Positions 27,123-36,033 of a stretch of DNA of 64,000 bases are shown here, in pieces. The notes below the pieces were generated by a model. The model saw only the letters and a list, made by a program, of their open reading frames with translations. It had not been told where the DNA came from and searched no databases. Origin of the DNA: Rhodospirillales bacterium (GTDB lineage Bacteria; Pseudomonadota; Alphaproteobacteria; Rhodospirillales; Casp-alpha2); NCBI GenBank assembly GCA_017644185.1, contig JAEPMA010000009.1:1-64000 (forward strand), read 5' to 3'. The translations under genes and the position numbers were made by a program. Every line of letters starts with the position of its first letter. The first letter of the stretch is position 1.

Positions 27123-28154
27123 TCACACCTCTGTACAGGCCACCCAGTGACCTGGTTTCACTTCCCGCAATTGCGGGATTTGTTTTTTACAGTTGTCCAC
27201 TGCCATCGGGCACCGCGGATGGAACACGCACCCCGGGGGCGGATTGATCGGGCTTGGAATTTCGCCCTTGATGATCTCGTGCGCCCGGCCCTTCTCGATG
27301 TCGGGATCGGGAATCGGCACCGCGTTCAGCAAAAGCCGTGTATATGGATGCAGCGGATTTTCGAACAGTTCATCCCCGTCGGCCAACTCGACCAGATTGC
27401 CGAGATACATCACGGCGACCCGGTGGCAGATGTGACGCACCACCGAAAGGTCGTGCGAGATGAACAGATACGTCAGATCGAACTCGTCGCGCAGGTCTTC
27501 GAGCAGGTTGATGACCTGCGCCTGAATCGACACGTCCAGTGCGGAGACCGCCTCGTCACAGATGATGAACTCGGGGTCCATCGCCAGCGCGCGGGCGATT
27601 CCGACGCGCTGCCGCTGACCACCCGACATTTCGTGCGGGTAGCGGTCGGCGAACGCGGACGCAAGACCGCAGACGTTCAGCAGGTAACGCACCCGCTTCT
27701 GACGCTCGGCCTCGTCGGTGATGATGTTGTGCACCTTCATCGGCTCGGCGATGATCTCGCCAACCTTCATGCGCGGATTCAAAGAGCTGTACGGATCCTG
27801 GAAGATCACCTGGATCTTCTTGCGGACGTCGATCATCTGCTTCGAATCGTACTTGGTGATGTCGTCACCATAAAAGATGATCTCGCCGGCGGTTGGTTTT
27901 TCCAACTGCAGGATGCAGCGCCCGGTCGTGGTCTTGCCACACCCGGATTCGCCAACCACGCCCAGGGTCTCTCCACGGAAGACCTGGAAGCTGACACCGT
28001 CGACGGCTTTCACTTGCGCAACGACGCGCGGTACGAACACGCCTTCGGTCACCGGGAAATACATTTTCAAATCGCGGACGTCGACGAGCACTTCGTCGAA
28101 ACCTTCCGAACTGCCGGTTCGGGTGTTCCGCTTCTGACTAACCGCTTCGCTCAT
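27123..28154 (-). CDS. ABC transporter ATP-binding protein, DppF/OppF type
   Basis: The product has 343 residues. Walker A reads [11 protein letters not shown], the signature motif [15 protein letters not shown], Walker [13 protein letters not shown], and the switch His is in [11 protein letters not shown]. The C-terminal extension with [15 protein letters not shown] is the oligopeptide-importer HPY-type domain, whose cysteines may bind an iron-sulfur cluster in this family. Its start overlaps the previous gene by four bases. It pairs with the DppD-like ATPase to drive the importer. Confidence 0.94.
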   Translation of the reverse strand: MSEAVSQKRNTRTGSSEGFDEVLVDVRDLKMYFPVTEGVFVPRVVAQVKAVDGVSFQVFRGETLGVVGESGCGKTTTGRCILQLEKPTAGEIIFYGDDITKYDSKQMIDVRKKIQVIFQDPYSSLNPRMKVGEIIAEPMKVHNIITDEAERQKRVRYLLNVCGLASAFADRYPHEMSGGQRQRVGIARALAMDPEFIICDEAVSALDVSIQAQVINLLEDLRDEFDLTYLFISHDLSVVRHICHRVAVMYLGNLVELADGDELFENPLHPYTRLLLNAVPIPDPDIEKGRAHEIIKGEIPSPINPPPGCVFHPRCPMAVDNCKKQIPQLREVKPGHWVACTEV

Positions 28155-29149
28155 CCCACAACGTCCTTCACTTCTTTATCGAGGTTGTCTTTTTCAAAGC
28201 AGGCTGAGGTATGGCCGCCGCCGATATCCTCGAGCGCCGGGAAGCTCTTCGCACAGTGATCCTGGGCAAAGCGGCAACGCGGACGGAACGAGCAGCCCCC
28301 ATCGAGCTTGGTCAGGTCGGGCGGCTGGCCGTCGACCGGATCGAGCTTCGCTTCACGCTGACGGTCCATGCGCGGCACGGACTTCAACAAGGCCAGCGTG
28401 TAGGGATGGCGCGGACGGTGGTAGATGTCACTGGCGTTACCGGATTCGATGATCCGTCCCGCGTACATCACGTTGACCCGGTCGGCGTAACGCGCGACCA
28501 CGCCCAGGTTGTGGGTGATGATGATCATCGCCACACCCAGTTCGCGGGTCAGGTCTTTCATGAGCTCGAGAATCTGTGCCTGAATCGTCACGTCGAGCGC
28601 TGTCGTCGGCTCGTCGGCGATAATCAGCTTGGGATCGCAAGCCAGCGCCATGGCGATCACGACGCGCTGACGCATACCACCGGACAGGTGGTGCGGATAC
28701 TGCGCGAGGCGACGGTCCGGTTCGGAAATCCCGACCATGCCGAGCAGCTTCTTGGCCTTCTCCATGGCCGCTTCCTCGGACATGCCGAGGTGTGCGATCA
28801 TCGGTTCGGTCAATTGCATGCCGATCGTCAGCACCGGATTCAGCGACGTCATCGGCTCTTGAAAGATCATACCGATGTCGCGGCCGCGGATTGAGCGCAT
28901 CTCGTCATCCGTGAGCGCCAAAAGATCCTTGCCATCGAAATTGATTGAGCCGCCGACGATCTTGCCCGGGGGCCACGGGATCAGCCGCATGATGCTCATG
29001 GCGGTGACAGATTTCCCGGAGCCGGACTCGCCGACAACAGCTACAGTTTCACCCTCTTCGACAGTGTAGGACACACCATCGACAGCTTTCACAGTCCCAG
29101 CCGACGTAAAGAACTGGGTCTGGAGATCCTTGATTTCCAGAAGGGCCAC
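28151..29149 (-). CDS. ABC transporter ATP-binding protein, DppD/OppD type
   Basis: The product has 332 residues. Walker A is [12 protein letters not shown], the signature motif [15 protein letters not shown], Walker [13 protein letters not shown], and the switch His MIIITHNLG. The C-terminal [14 protein letters not shown] segment is the usual oligopeptide-type extension. It is the first gene of the importer operon, reading left from a 324-bp divergent gap. The promoter must lie in that gap. Confidence 0.94.
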   Translation of the reverse strand: MALLEIKDLQTQFFTSAGTVKAVDGVSYTVEEGETVAVVGESGSGKSVTAMSIMRLIPWPPGKIVGGSINFDGKDLLALTDDEMRSIRGRDIGMIFQEPMTSLNPVLTIGMQLTEPMIAHLGMSEEAAMEKAKKLLGMVGISEPDRRLAQYPHHLSGGMRQRVVIAMALACDPKLIIADEPTTALDVTIQAQILELMKDLTRELGVAMIIITHNLGVVARYADRVNVMYAGRIIESGNASDIYHRPRHPYTLALLKSVPRMDRQREAKLDPVDGQPPDLTKLDGGCSFRPRCRFAQDHCAKSFPALEDIGGGHTSACFEKDNLDKEVKDVVG

Positions 29150-29473
29150 TTTTCCTCCCTAAATTTAGCCATTGGTTATTATTATTGTGATCAAACCTAG
29201 TGTCGCGCACGATAGGTGTCAATTCATAACGCAATCCCGTTTTTTTATTAGTTTCATCCCGGATTTTTAAATTAGAGATTTGCGATAAAGGCAACCCCGA
29301 ATGTGGCGAATTTGTTTCGGTTTTTAAAGTCACGCTGTCGAAATACGCATATTTTTCGCAACCGTTTCTTCAAGCGTCTTGCCGAGCCGGGATGCGATTT
29401 GCATAGTTGCGCCTCACAATACGTCGATTTCCGGCGGACATCACGAAGCCAAAACACTTAGGGAGAGTCATTA
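29150..29473. promoter_or_regulatory. AT-rich divergent promoter region
   Basis: This 324-bp gap separates the ABC importer operon (minus) from the carboxymuconolactone decarboxylase-like gene (plus). It is distinctly AT-richer than its surroundings, with runs such as TTTTTTTATTAG and TTTTTAAATTAG. Both promoters should lie here. I see no gene, no clear operator and no convincing -35/-10 pair. Confidence 0.5.
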
Positions 29474-29878
29474 ATGGCATCCGAACAATTCGAACGCGGT
29501 CTTAAATGCCGCAAGGAAGTTCTGGGCGAAGAATACGTGGAGGCGTCCCTCGCCAAAGCCGACGACTTCAATCGCGACTTCCAGGAAATGGTGACCGAAT
29601 ACTGCTGGGGCGGCACCTGGGGCCGCGGCGTGCTGTCGAAGCGCGACCGCTCGATCCTTAACCTCGGCATGCTCGCCGGGCTCGGCAAGTCGCACGAATT
29701 CAAACTGCATTACCGGGGCGCCATCACCAACGGTCTGTCGCATGAGGACCTGCGCGAAATTCTGATCCAGATCGCCGTCTATTGCGGGATCCCCGCCGGC
29801 ATCGAGGCGTTCCGTCTTGCGCGCGAGGTCAACGCCGATCTTGGTATCGACGTCTCCAACATGGACGGGGGGAAATAA
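29474..29878 (+). CDS. Carboxymuconolactone decarboxylase family protein
   Basis: The product has 134 residues, the size of PcaC-type single-domain members. The motif EYCWGGTWGRGVLSKRDRSILNLGMLAGLGKSHEFKLH is followed by HYRGAITNGLSHEDLREIL and AVYCGIPAGIEAFRLAREV, which together define the 4-carboxymuconolactone decarboxylase fold; the conserved Glu and His lie in these segments. A TTAGGGAGAGTCATTA ribosome region precedes the ATG. No other protocatechuate genes (pcaB, pcaD, pcaGH) are nearby, so the physiological substrate may differ. Only two bases separate it from the next gene. Confidence 0.9.
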   Translation: MASEQFERGLKCRKEVLGEEYVEASLAKADDFNRDFQEMVTEYCWGGTWGRGVLSKRDRSILNLGMLAGLGKSHEFKLHYRGAITNGLSHEDLREILIQIAVYCGIPAGIEAFRLAREVNADLGIDVSNMDGGK

Positions 29879-29880
29879 CA

Positions 29881-30753
29881 ATGTCCGCACCTACTCTGAT
29901 CGGATTCGTCGGTCTCGGCCAAATGGGTCAGCCGATGGCCACCAACATCACCCAGAAAAGCGGCATCGAGGTCATGGTCTACGACAAGGCCGGCACCGCC
30001 GAGCGCGCGCCCGAAGGCGCCAAGCTCGCCAACTCGCTGGGCGACGTCCTGTCGAGCTGCGATACGGTATTCCTGTCGGTGCCGGACGGACCGGTGTCGA
30101 TCGCGCTGGCCAACGAGATCGCGTCCTACGAAGGACGCAAATCGAACGTCGTCATCGATCTTTCGACGATCGGCCCGGAAGCCGCGCGTGAAGCGGATGA
30201 GATTCTCAAGGCCGCCGGCGTAACCTACATCGACGCGCCGGTGTCGGGCGGCCAGGCTGGCGCCGCCGCCGGGACGATCACCCTGATGTGCGGCGGGCCG
30301 AAGGTGGTTCTGGACGAGCACATGGGCGTGTTCGAGAGCTTTACCGGCAACGTCGTGCACTGCGGTGAAACGGCGGGCCAGGGACAGGCCGTCAAGATTC
30401 TCAACAACTACCTGTCGGCCGTCGCCTTCGCGGCCAGCTCGGAAGCGATCACTTACGGGATGTCGCAGGGCGTCGAGATGAAGACGATCCTGGATGCGGT
30501 CAACGTCTCGACCGGGCGCAACACCGCGACCATGGACAAGTTCCCGAACCGGATTCTGACCGGCACCTACGACTGCGGATTCGCGACCAAGCTGCAGTCC
30601 AAGGACATGAACCTGTTCGTCAAGGAAGCCAAGGCGGCGGGCACCCCGCTGACCGTGGCGACCACCGTCGCCGCGCTCTGGAACGGCTGCGATGCCCTCA
30701 AGCCGGGCAGCGATATCTCGCGCATCTACGACTACATCCGCGAGAAGTGCTGA
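29881..30753 (+). CDS. NAD(P)-dependent 3-hydroxyisobutyrate dehydrogenase-like oxidoreductase
   Basis: The product has 290 residues with the beta-hydroxyacid dehydrogenase pattern. The cofactor motif is IGFVGLGQMGQPMATNI, the substrate-binding segment DAPVSGGQAGAAAGTI, and the catalytic Lys lies in GQGQAVKILNNYL. The ATG at 29881 follows a GGGGGGAAATAACA site directly after the upstream stop; longer frames overlap the previous gene and are rejected. Likely substrates are short beta-hydroxyacids such as 3-hydroxyisobutyrate or tartronate semialdehyde. The tight coupling with a carboxymuconolactone decarboxylase-like protein suggests one pathway. Confidence 0.9.
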   Translation: MSAPTLIGFVGLGQMGQPMATNITQKSGIEVMVYDKAGTAERAPEGAKLANSLGDVLSSCDTVFLSVPDGPVSIALANEIASYEGRKSNVVIDLSTIGPEAAREADEILKAAGVTYIDAPVSGGQAGAAAGTITLMCGGPKVVLDEHMGVFESFTGNVVHCGETAGQGQAVKILNNYLSAVAFAASSEAITYGMSQGVEMKTILDAVNVSTGRNTATMDKFPNRILTGTYDCGFATKLQSKDMNLFVKEAKAAGTPLTVATTVAALWNGCDALKPGSDISRIYDYIREKC

Positions 30754-30754
30754 T

Positions 30755-30866
30755 CCCCCTCACCTGTCCTCTCCCCCGTCACGGGGGAGAGGGAACCTGA
30801 CGATACGAAACGCCCTCTCATCCCTCTCCCCCTCATAGGGGGAGAAGTTAGGTGAGGGGGTGTTTT
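30755..30866. repeat. Intergenic palindromic repeat between convergent genes
   Basis: Two hairpin units of the CCCCTCACCT type: CTCTCCCCCGTCACGGGGGAGAG and CTCTCCCCCTCATAGGGGGAGA, the second ending in TTAGGTGAGGGGG, which is complementary to the opening CCCCCTCACCT. The whole block can fold as one long stem. It lies between convergent genes and could end transcription in both directions. Confidence 0.7.
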
Positions 30867-30884
30867 ATTAAGTGAGGCGGCTTT

Positions 30885-31994
30885 TTAGTAACCTTCCTCC
30901 AAAAGCGGAAACGCCGACAGTTTGTGCGGCGGGTTGACCGTGTCCGGCTCCATATAGATGTGTTCGGGGCCAAGCTGGTCGTAACCCGTCAGACCCAGGT
31001 TGCCGAGCACGCACTGAACTTCCTCTTCGAGGATGTTGAGCATGTGGACGACGCCCTCCGGCCCGGCGGCGGCGAGCGCCAGGCCCTGCAGCCGGCCGAT
31101 CCCGACCGCGTCGGCACCCAGCGCCAGCGCCTTGACGATATCGGTGCCGCGCATGACGCCACCGTCCAGGATGACCCGCGCACGGCCGTCGACGGCCTGC
31201 ACCACTTCCGGGAGCACCGCCGCGCCCCCTCGCCCGTGGTCGAGCTGCCGGCCGCCGTGGTTCGAGACGTAGATCGCGTCGCATCCTTCTGTCACCGCGA
31301 TCTCGGCATCCTCCGCCGTCGCGATCCCTTTGAGGATGAGGGGGATGTCATACTTGTCGCGGATGCGCTTGAAGTCATCCCAGTTGAACGACCGCTGATA
31401 CTCCTCGCCAACCGCCTGGGTCTGGCGGCTGACGGATAGAAAGCCCTTCGCCTTGTCGCGCTCGCGGCGGCCGTAATAGTCGAGATCGATGGTGAAGCAG
31501 AACGCCATGTAGCCATGCGCGATCGCCCGGTCGATGTGGTCGTCGACCCAGGCGGCGTCGCCTCTGACGTATAGCTGGTAGATACGCGCCGCGTCGGGGG
31601 CCGCTTCGGCGACGGCCTCGAGACCCGGCTTGCAGACCGAGCTCAGCATGTGGATCGCGCCGAACTCACCGACCGCCTGCGAGACCCCCGCCCCGCCCGA
31701 CGGGTGGAATTGCTGCAACGAGCCGATCGGCGCCATGATCACCGGCAGGTTCAGTTTGCGGCCGAGAAACGTGCACGTCGAATCGAGGGTGCGCACGTCG
31801 CGCATCACGCGCGGGCGGAACGCGAGGCGGTCCAGCGACATGCGGTTGCGCTTTTGGGTGGTTTCGGTCTCGGCCCCACCGACGAGATAGTCCCACGCCC
31901 CGTCGTCGAGTTTGGCGCGCGCCGCCGGTACGAATTTGTGGAGCACCGGATAAAGCTTTTCGACGGTGTCCGCCGCGTTCTGATCATCAGCCAT
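30885..31994 (-). CDS. FMN-dependent alpha-hydroxy acid dehydrogenase/oxidase
   Basis: The product has 369 residues in the glycolate oxidase / lactate dehydrogenase family. FMN-binding strands include PVIMAPIGSLQQFHP, the Lys in PLILKGIATAEDA, and the family signature VSNHGGRQLDHG with the catalytic His and substrate-binding Arg. RVILDGGVMRGTDIVKALALGADAVGIGR forms the phosphate-binding end. No N-terminal cytochrome or membrane-anchor domain is present, so this is the soluble or peripherally bound kind. Its substrate is probably a small 2-hydroxyacid. The next upstream gene on the same strand encodes an RraA-like protein. Confidence 0.92.
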   Translation of the reverse strand: MADDQNAADTVEKLYPVLHKFVPAARAKLDDGAWDYLVGGAETETTQKRNRMSLDRLAFRPRVMRDVRTLDSTCTFLGRKLNLPVIMAPIGSLQQFHPSGGAGVSQAVGEFGAIHMLSSVCKPGLEAVAEAAPDAARIYQLYVRGDAAWVDDHIDRAIAHGYMAFCFTIDLDYYGRRERDKAKGFLSVSRQTQAVGEEYQRSFNWDDFKRIRDKYDIPLILKGIATAEDAEIAVTEGCDAIYVSNHGGRQLDHGRGGAAVLPEVVQAVDGRARVILDGGVMRGTDIVKALALGADAVGIGRLQGLALAAAGPEGVVHMLNILEEEVQCVLGNLGLTGYDQLGPEHIYMEPDTVNPPHKLSAFPLLEEGY

Positions 31995-32038
31995 TTTCGT
32001 TTCTTCCCTAAAAATCTTCTTGGTTGGTTTGGTTTTGG

Positions 32039-32530
32039 TTATTTGTGGATCGGTTTCTTGCAGACGATCACCGCGTCCAGATCGGCGTAGATGTAGTCGC
32101 CCGGATTGATCACCGCGCCGCCGAACTTGAGTTGCACGTCAGCCAGTCCGATCCCGTCGGTGCGCGGGCGCATCGCCGTGCACTTGAGGGCTTTCGTCCC
32201 GAAGTCGAGGTCGGCGAACTCGTGCACGTCGCGGATCGCGCCGTTGAAGATCAGGCCTGCCCAGCCCTGGGCTTGCGCCTCGGCGCCGATGTTGCCGCCG
32301 CAGAGCGCGCGCCGCATCGAGCCGCGCCCGTCGACGACGAGCACTTTCCCCTTCCCGCCGCGTCTCAGGACGTCGAGGATTCCCTTGTTGTCTTCGTAAG
32401 TTGAGAACGTCACCGCCTCGCCGTGAAAGCACGCGTGTTTCGCGAAGTCGTGGAACATCAGCTCGACGATCTGCGCGGACGGGTCGTCGTCACAGATATC
32501 CGCGCAGCGGACGATGTTTTGGTCGGTCAT
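32039..32530 (-). CDS. RraA-like protein (possible 4-hydroxy-4-methyl-2-oxoglutarate aldolase/oxaloacetate decarboxylase)
   Basis: The product has 163 residues. The segments VLVVDGRGSMRRALCGGNIGAEAQAQGWAGLIFNGAIRDVHEF contain the RraA/HMG-aldolase hallmark, including the GG-N-x-G phosphate-like loop and the R-D pair that binds metal. Family members split between RNase E inhibitors and class II pyruvate aldolases. In an alphaproteobacterial catabolic setting the aldolase reading is more likely. It is 44 bp upstream of the alpha-hydroxy acid oxidase gene on the same strand, so both may handle a hydroxy-acid intermediate. Confidence 0.87.
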   Translation of the reverse strand: MTDQNIVRCADICDDDPSAQIVELMFHDFAKHACFHGEAVTFSTYEDNKGILDVLRRGGKGKVLVVDGRGSMRRALCGGNIGAEAQAQGWAGLIFNGAIRDVHEFADLDFGTKALKCTAMRPRTDGIGLADVQLKFGGAVINPGDYIYADLDAVIVCKKPIHK

Positions 32531-32678
32531 GGATTGTTTGCTCCCCAGTGGATTCTTAAGTGTATTTTTATTTGGATTCGTATTTTTTGCTGCGGAACCT
32601 TACGAAGTCTTGGGCAGAGGGTCCATCGTCATTACATTAGTTCAAGCAATCTAATAATAGATCCAGAGGAGGTTCCCC

Positions 32679-32972
32679 GTGAGCAAGTTCGCCATTTTCG
32701 TCACCGTGAAAATCAAGGAAGGCAAGGTCGACGACTTTTTGTCGCACGCGCACGTCAACGCCACCGCCGCGGTCCGCGACGAGCCCAACTGCCACATGTT
32801 CCGTGTGATGCGGAACCAGGACGACCCTAATACGATCCACTTCTTCGAGGTCTATACCGAAGCCGCCAGCCTCGACGATCACCGTGAGACGCCGCACTAC
32901 AAAGCCTATGACAGTGCCGTGAAGGACCTGATCGCCGACAAGTCCATCGTCAAGGTCGACCTGCTGCAGTAA
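32679..32972 (+). CDS. Antibiotic biosynthesis monooxygenase (ABM) domain protein
   Basis: The product has 97 residues, a single dimeric ferredoxin-like ABM domain. It opens with KFAIFVTVKIKEGKVDDFL, has EPNCHMFRVMRNQDDPNTIHFFEVYTEAASLDDHRETPHYKAY, and ends in a short strand. It begins with GTG at 32679, supported by an AGAGGAGGTTCCCC ribosome site; no ATG alternative fits. Members range from quinol monooxygenases to proteins with no demonstrated activity. It stands alone between divergent and downstream genes. Confidence 0.85.
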   Translation: MSKFAIFVTVKIKEGKVDDFLSHAHVNATAAVRDEPNCHMFRVMRNQDDPNTIHFFEVYTEAASLDDHRETPHYKAYDSAVKDLIADKSIVKVDLLQ

Positions 32973-33101
32973 GCCTTCCCTGGCGCGCGCGGCCCTCAAG
33001 CCAATTCAAGGTGGCGCCCTCCGTGGCGGCGTTCTAAATTGACGCTGATGCCCGACGCGGACCTCGGAAGACCGGGCCGCCGGCGGCATGGGGGGACTGA
33101 G

Positions 33102-33503
33102 ATGGCGCAAGAGGAACAGGTTCGTGACTGCGGTGATTGCACGCTCTGCTGCAAGATCACGCGCATCGACACCCCCGAACTCCAAAGCCTGCCGGGCACG
33201 TGGTGTCAGCACTGCACGCCCGGCAAGGGCTGTGGAAATTATGAAAACCGCCCGAAGGTGTGCCGGACGTTCGTGTGCCTATGGGCGCAGGGCAAGGTGC
33301 CGATTGAGCTGAAGCCGAACAAGGTCAAGGCGGTGATGAAGATGTCCGGGGACGGCAAGAACATCGTCGCCCTTCTGGATACCGGGATCACCCCCGACAA
33401 GGTGCAGCCCGGTTTGAGGAACTATCTCAAGATGCGCGCCCGCGAGGGGGTCAAGGGCGCGCTCGTGCCGCTCGGTGACAAGGACCACGTGATTTTTACG
33501 TGA
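33102..33503 (+). CDS. YkgJ-like cysteine cluster protein
   Basis: The product has 133 residues. An N-terminal cluster, DCGDCTLCCKI, followed by WCQHC, KGCGNY and KVCRTFVC, resembles the CxxCxxCC...C zinc or iron-sulfur-binding region of YkgJ-type proteins. The C-terminal half (VKAVMKMSGDGKNIVALLDTG) lacks a known motif. The ATG at 33102 follows GGGGGGACTGAG and is preferred over 33039, which lies in a low-quality leader. Its role is unknown; the cysteines suggest metal binding. It is convergent with the MFS gene to its right. Confidence 0.75.
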   Translation: MAQEEQVRDCGDCTLCCKITRIDTPELQSLPGTWCQHCTPGKGCGNYENRPKVCRTFVCLWAQGKVPIELKPNKVKAVMKMSGDGKNIVALLDTGITPDKVQPGLRNYLKMRAREGVKGALVPLGDKDHVIFT

Positions 33504-33509
33504 TCGCCC

Positions 33510-34826
33510 CTATTTCCCCTCTCTGAACTGCCACCACATGAACAGCGCACCAACAAGCATCACGGCGCCGATCACGGCCCAGGCGATGCCGTAATCGTTG
33601 CCCGTCTGATCGAGGATCAATCCGAACAACGGCGGTCCCGCCGCGCCCCCCAGCGACCACGCGACGGCGTTATAGCCGATCCCCGAGCCGATCAATTCGG
33701 ATGGCACCGTTTCCGCCGTCATCGACAAAACCAGCGCCGCATAGGACGCCATGGCGAGGCCCATGACGGACGCCATCACCATCAGCCCCCAATACGGCCA
33801 ATCCGGGTTGACGAGAAGCGTCCCCAGACAGACGAAGAAGCTCGACATCACGATGGCGACGGTAATCCCCTTCCGCCGCCCCTTCAAAAACACGTCCGAA
33901 ATATACGGGAAGCCGACCCGCCCAAAGGCGCTGGTCCCCTGCGCGAAAGCGACCCCCATCGCGGCGACCGGCTGGCTCGCCTGGGCGGCGTCTTTCAGAA
34001 ACAACGCCATATACGTGAACAACGATGACTGACCGGTGTTGAAGAGGGTCGCCGAGACGCAGATCACGTTCATGTTGCGGTTGGTGAGGACGGTCCTGAG
34101 GTCGCTTATCATGCGCCTGAAACCGCCCGCGCCCGAATGCGGCTTGCGGGTCAGGGGCAGCCACATCAAAGCGGTGACGAAGGTCATCCCGACGGCGATC
34201 CAAAGGACGCCCCGCCACTCCATATAAGCGGCCAGCACCCCGCCCCCGGCACCGATCAAACCGCCCAGCGGCACACCCAACTGCTTCAATCCCATCGCGG
34301 TCCCGGTCCACGCCGGCGGGAACCAACGCATCACCCCCTTGCCGGTTGCCGGATTGACGAACGAATACCCGAGGCCGATCAGAAACGCCGCCGCGAGGGC
34401 GGGACCGAACGACGGCGCAAGGGCGAACCACAGTGTCCCCGCCGACATGGTCAGCATCGAGCCGAACAGCGTCCAGCCCACGCCCATGCGATCCGTGATC
34501 GCGCCGGACGGTAAGGCCGACAATAACTGCGCGCCGAACACCATCGACATGAACAACCCGAACTCGGCCGCGGTGATATTCAAGTCGCCCCGGATCACCG
34601 GCCCCATCGCCATGATCGACAGATAACACGACGTCCCGACGGTGTGGACGAGACCAAGAAGGAAGATCCGCACCCGCCAGGGATTAAACCCGGCCGGTGG
34701 GCCGGAGGGATTAAACCCGGCCGGTGGGCCGGAGGGATTAACCCCGGCCGGTGGGCCGGCGGGATCAAACCCTGTCGGCGATGGCGGCGGCGTTTCGGAA
34801 GTCGCAGGCTTGTCGTCAGCCGTCAC
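33510..34826 (-). CDS. Major facilitator superfamily transporter with Pro/Gly repeat N-terminus
   Basis: The product has 438 residues. After a Pro-rich start, residues about 20-50 contain three near-copies of PAGFNPSGP, encoded by a 27-bp tandem DNA repeat. Twelve membrane segments follow, with the MFS motif SGAITDRMGVGWTL in the second loop and GRVGFPYISDVFLKGRRKG in the middle. Its start overlaps the end of the next MFS gene upstream by 11 bases, and the two proteins are related in layout. They may transport related organic anions. The N-terminal repeat is outside the transporter fold and could be a neutral expansion. Confidence 0.88.
   Translation of the reverse strand: MTADDKPATSETPPPSPTGFDPAGPPAGVNPSGPPAGFNPSGPPAGFNPWRVRIFLLGLVHTVGTSCYLSIMAMGPVIRGDLNITAAEFGLFMSMVFGAQLLSALPSGAITDRMGVGWTLFGSMLTMSAGTLWFALAPSFGPALAAAFLIGLGYSFVNPATGKGVMRWFPPAWTGTAMGLKQLGVPLGGLIGAGGGVLAAYMEWRGVLWIAVGMTFVTALMWLPLTRKPHSGAGGFRRMISDLRTVLTNRNMNVICVSATLFNTGQSSLFTYMALFLKDAAQASQPVAAMGVAFAQGTSAFGRVGFPYISDVFLKGRRKGITVAIVMSSFFVCLGTLLVNPDWPYWGLMVMASVMGLAMASYAALVLSMTAETVPSELIGSGIGYNAVAWSLGGAAGPPLFGLILDQTGNDYGIAWAVIGAVMLVGALFMWWQFREGK
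34681..34775. repeat. 27-bp tandem repeat inside the MFS gene
   Basis: GGATTAAACC / GGATCAAACC recurs at 34681, 34708, 34735 and 34762 with exactly 27-bp spacing, encoding nine-residue units PAGFNPSGP on the minus strand. Copies 1-3 are almost identical. Being in frame, the copy number could vary without a frameshift. Confidence 0.85.
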
Positions 34827-36033
34827 CGCGCGCCCCTTCTTTAAAGACGAACAGCAAAAGGATCAGCCCAACAACGACAATGCCCGCCGTGACGATCCAC
34901 GCCGCGTCGTACCCCCCCCAGTTGTCGACGACCCAACCGAACACGATCGGGCCCAGCATACCGCCAAGGTGCACCCCCACCATGTTGACGCCCATCGCCG
35001 AGCCCGCCAGGCGCGGTTCAACCGCCTCGACGGCGATCGCCTGCACGACGGGGGCAAAGGACGCGATGGTGATCCCGAGCGCCATCGCCAGCCCCAGCCC
35101 GGCATAAAGGCCGGGTCCCGGTCCGACGAACGCCATAAGGACGAGGAACACCGCCGCCGCCCCACAAATCCAGGCGACGAGCTGGCCGCGCTTGCCGACG
35201 AAATACCGGTCCGACACCACGCCCCAGCCGATCCGGGCAAACGCACTGGACGTCTGGGCCAAACCGATGGCGAAGCCCGCCGTCTCCTGGCTGGCCTTGA
35301 CGACGCTTGTCAGGAACAACGTCAGGAAGCCGAAGAAGTTGGTCTGTCCGACATTCAACAACCCGTTCAGGACCGCATAGATGCTGAAGTTCCAGTCCTT
35401 CAGCACATCGCCCAGGTTGGCGACGATGCTGCGCCGCTGATCCTTGGGCAACGGCACGTGATAGCGCACGAGAACGAGACAATAGATTCCGTTCACCACC
35501 ATCATGGCGGCGACACCCCACATGATCGACTGCCAGTGGACATGCGCCGCCAGCGCCCCGTTGCCCGCCGCAATCACACCCCCAATGGGCACACCCACCT
35601 GTTTAAGCCCCATCGCCGTGCCGCGGCGTTCCTTCGGGAACCAGTCCAGCACACCCCGGGCCGTCGACGGATTGGTCATGCAGTAGGCGAAGCCCATCAG
35701 GAACATCGCCCCCAGGCACTGGTAATAACCGACCGCGACCGCCAGCATGGCGGCGGCGGCGAACATCAGAATGTGGGCGAACACAAGTGTCCGCCCGACC
35801 CCGAACCTGTCCGTGATCGCGCCGGCCGGCATCGAGCCCGCCGCCTGCGCCGCGTAATAGGCGGAGACGAACGCCCCGAACTCGGCGGCGCTCAGATTCA
35901 GATCCTGTGAGATGACCGGCGCCATCGCCATCACCGACACCACGTTCGTGGTCCCGACCACATGTGAGAAAATCAAAGCCGGCAACCGGCCGATCCAGGG
36001 ATTGCCCCCGGTACTTCCAGGAACCTCACTCAT
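34816..36033 (-). CDS. Major facilitator superfamily transporter
   Basis: The product has 405 residues and twelve predicted membrane segments. The loop motif PAGAITDRFGVGRTLVF matches the MFS signature, and GWGVVSDRYFVGKRGQLVAW is its counterpart in the second half. AMGLKQVGVPIGGVIAAGNGALAA resembles the corresponding AMGLKQLGVPLGGLIGAGGGVLAA of the neighbouring MFS protein, so the two are paralogues. Its start overlaps the phosphodiesterase stop (ATGA), and its end overlaps the next MFS start, so all three are co-translated. The substrate is unknown, but the operon suggests a carboxylate or acyl compound. Confidence 0.9.
   Translation of the reverse strand: MSEVPGSTGGNPWIGRLPALIFSHVVGTTNVVSVMAMAPVISQDLNLSAAEFGAFVSAYYAAQAAGSMPAGAITDRFGVGRTLVFAHILMFAAAAMLAVAVGYYQCLGAMFLMGFAYCMTNPSTARGVLDWFPKERRGTAMGLKQVGVPIGGVIAAGNGALAAHVHWQSIMWGVAAMMVVNGIYCLVLVRYHVPLPKDQRRSIVANLGDVLKDWNFSIYAVLNGLLNVGQTNFFGFLTLFLTSVVKASQETAGFAIGLAQTSSAFARIGWGVVSDRYFVGKRGQLVAWICGAAAVFLVLMAFVGPGPGLYAGLGLAMALGITIASFAPVVQAIAVEAVEPRLAGSAMGVNMVGVHLGGMLGPIVFGWVVDNWGGYDAAWIVTAGIVVVGLILLLFVFKEGARGDG

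Noticed and set aside
34681-34775. Possible CRISPR array
   Set aside because: Copies abut with a 27-bp period and no unique spacers, and they are in frame within a transporter gene.
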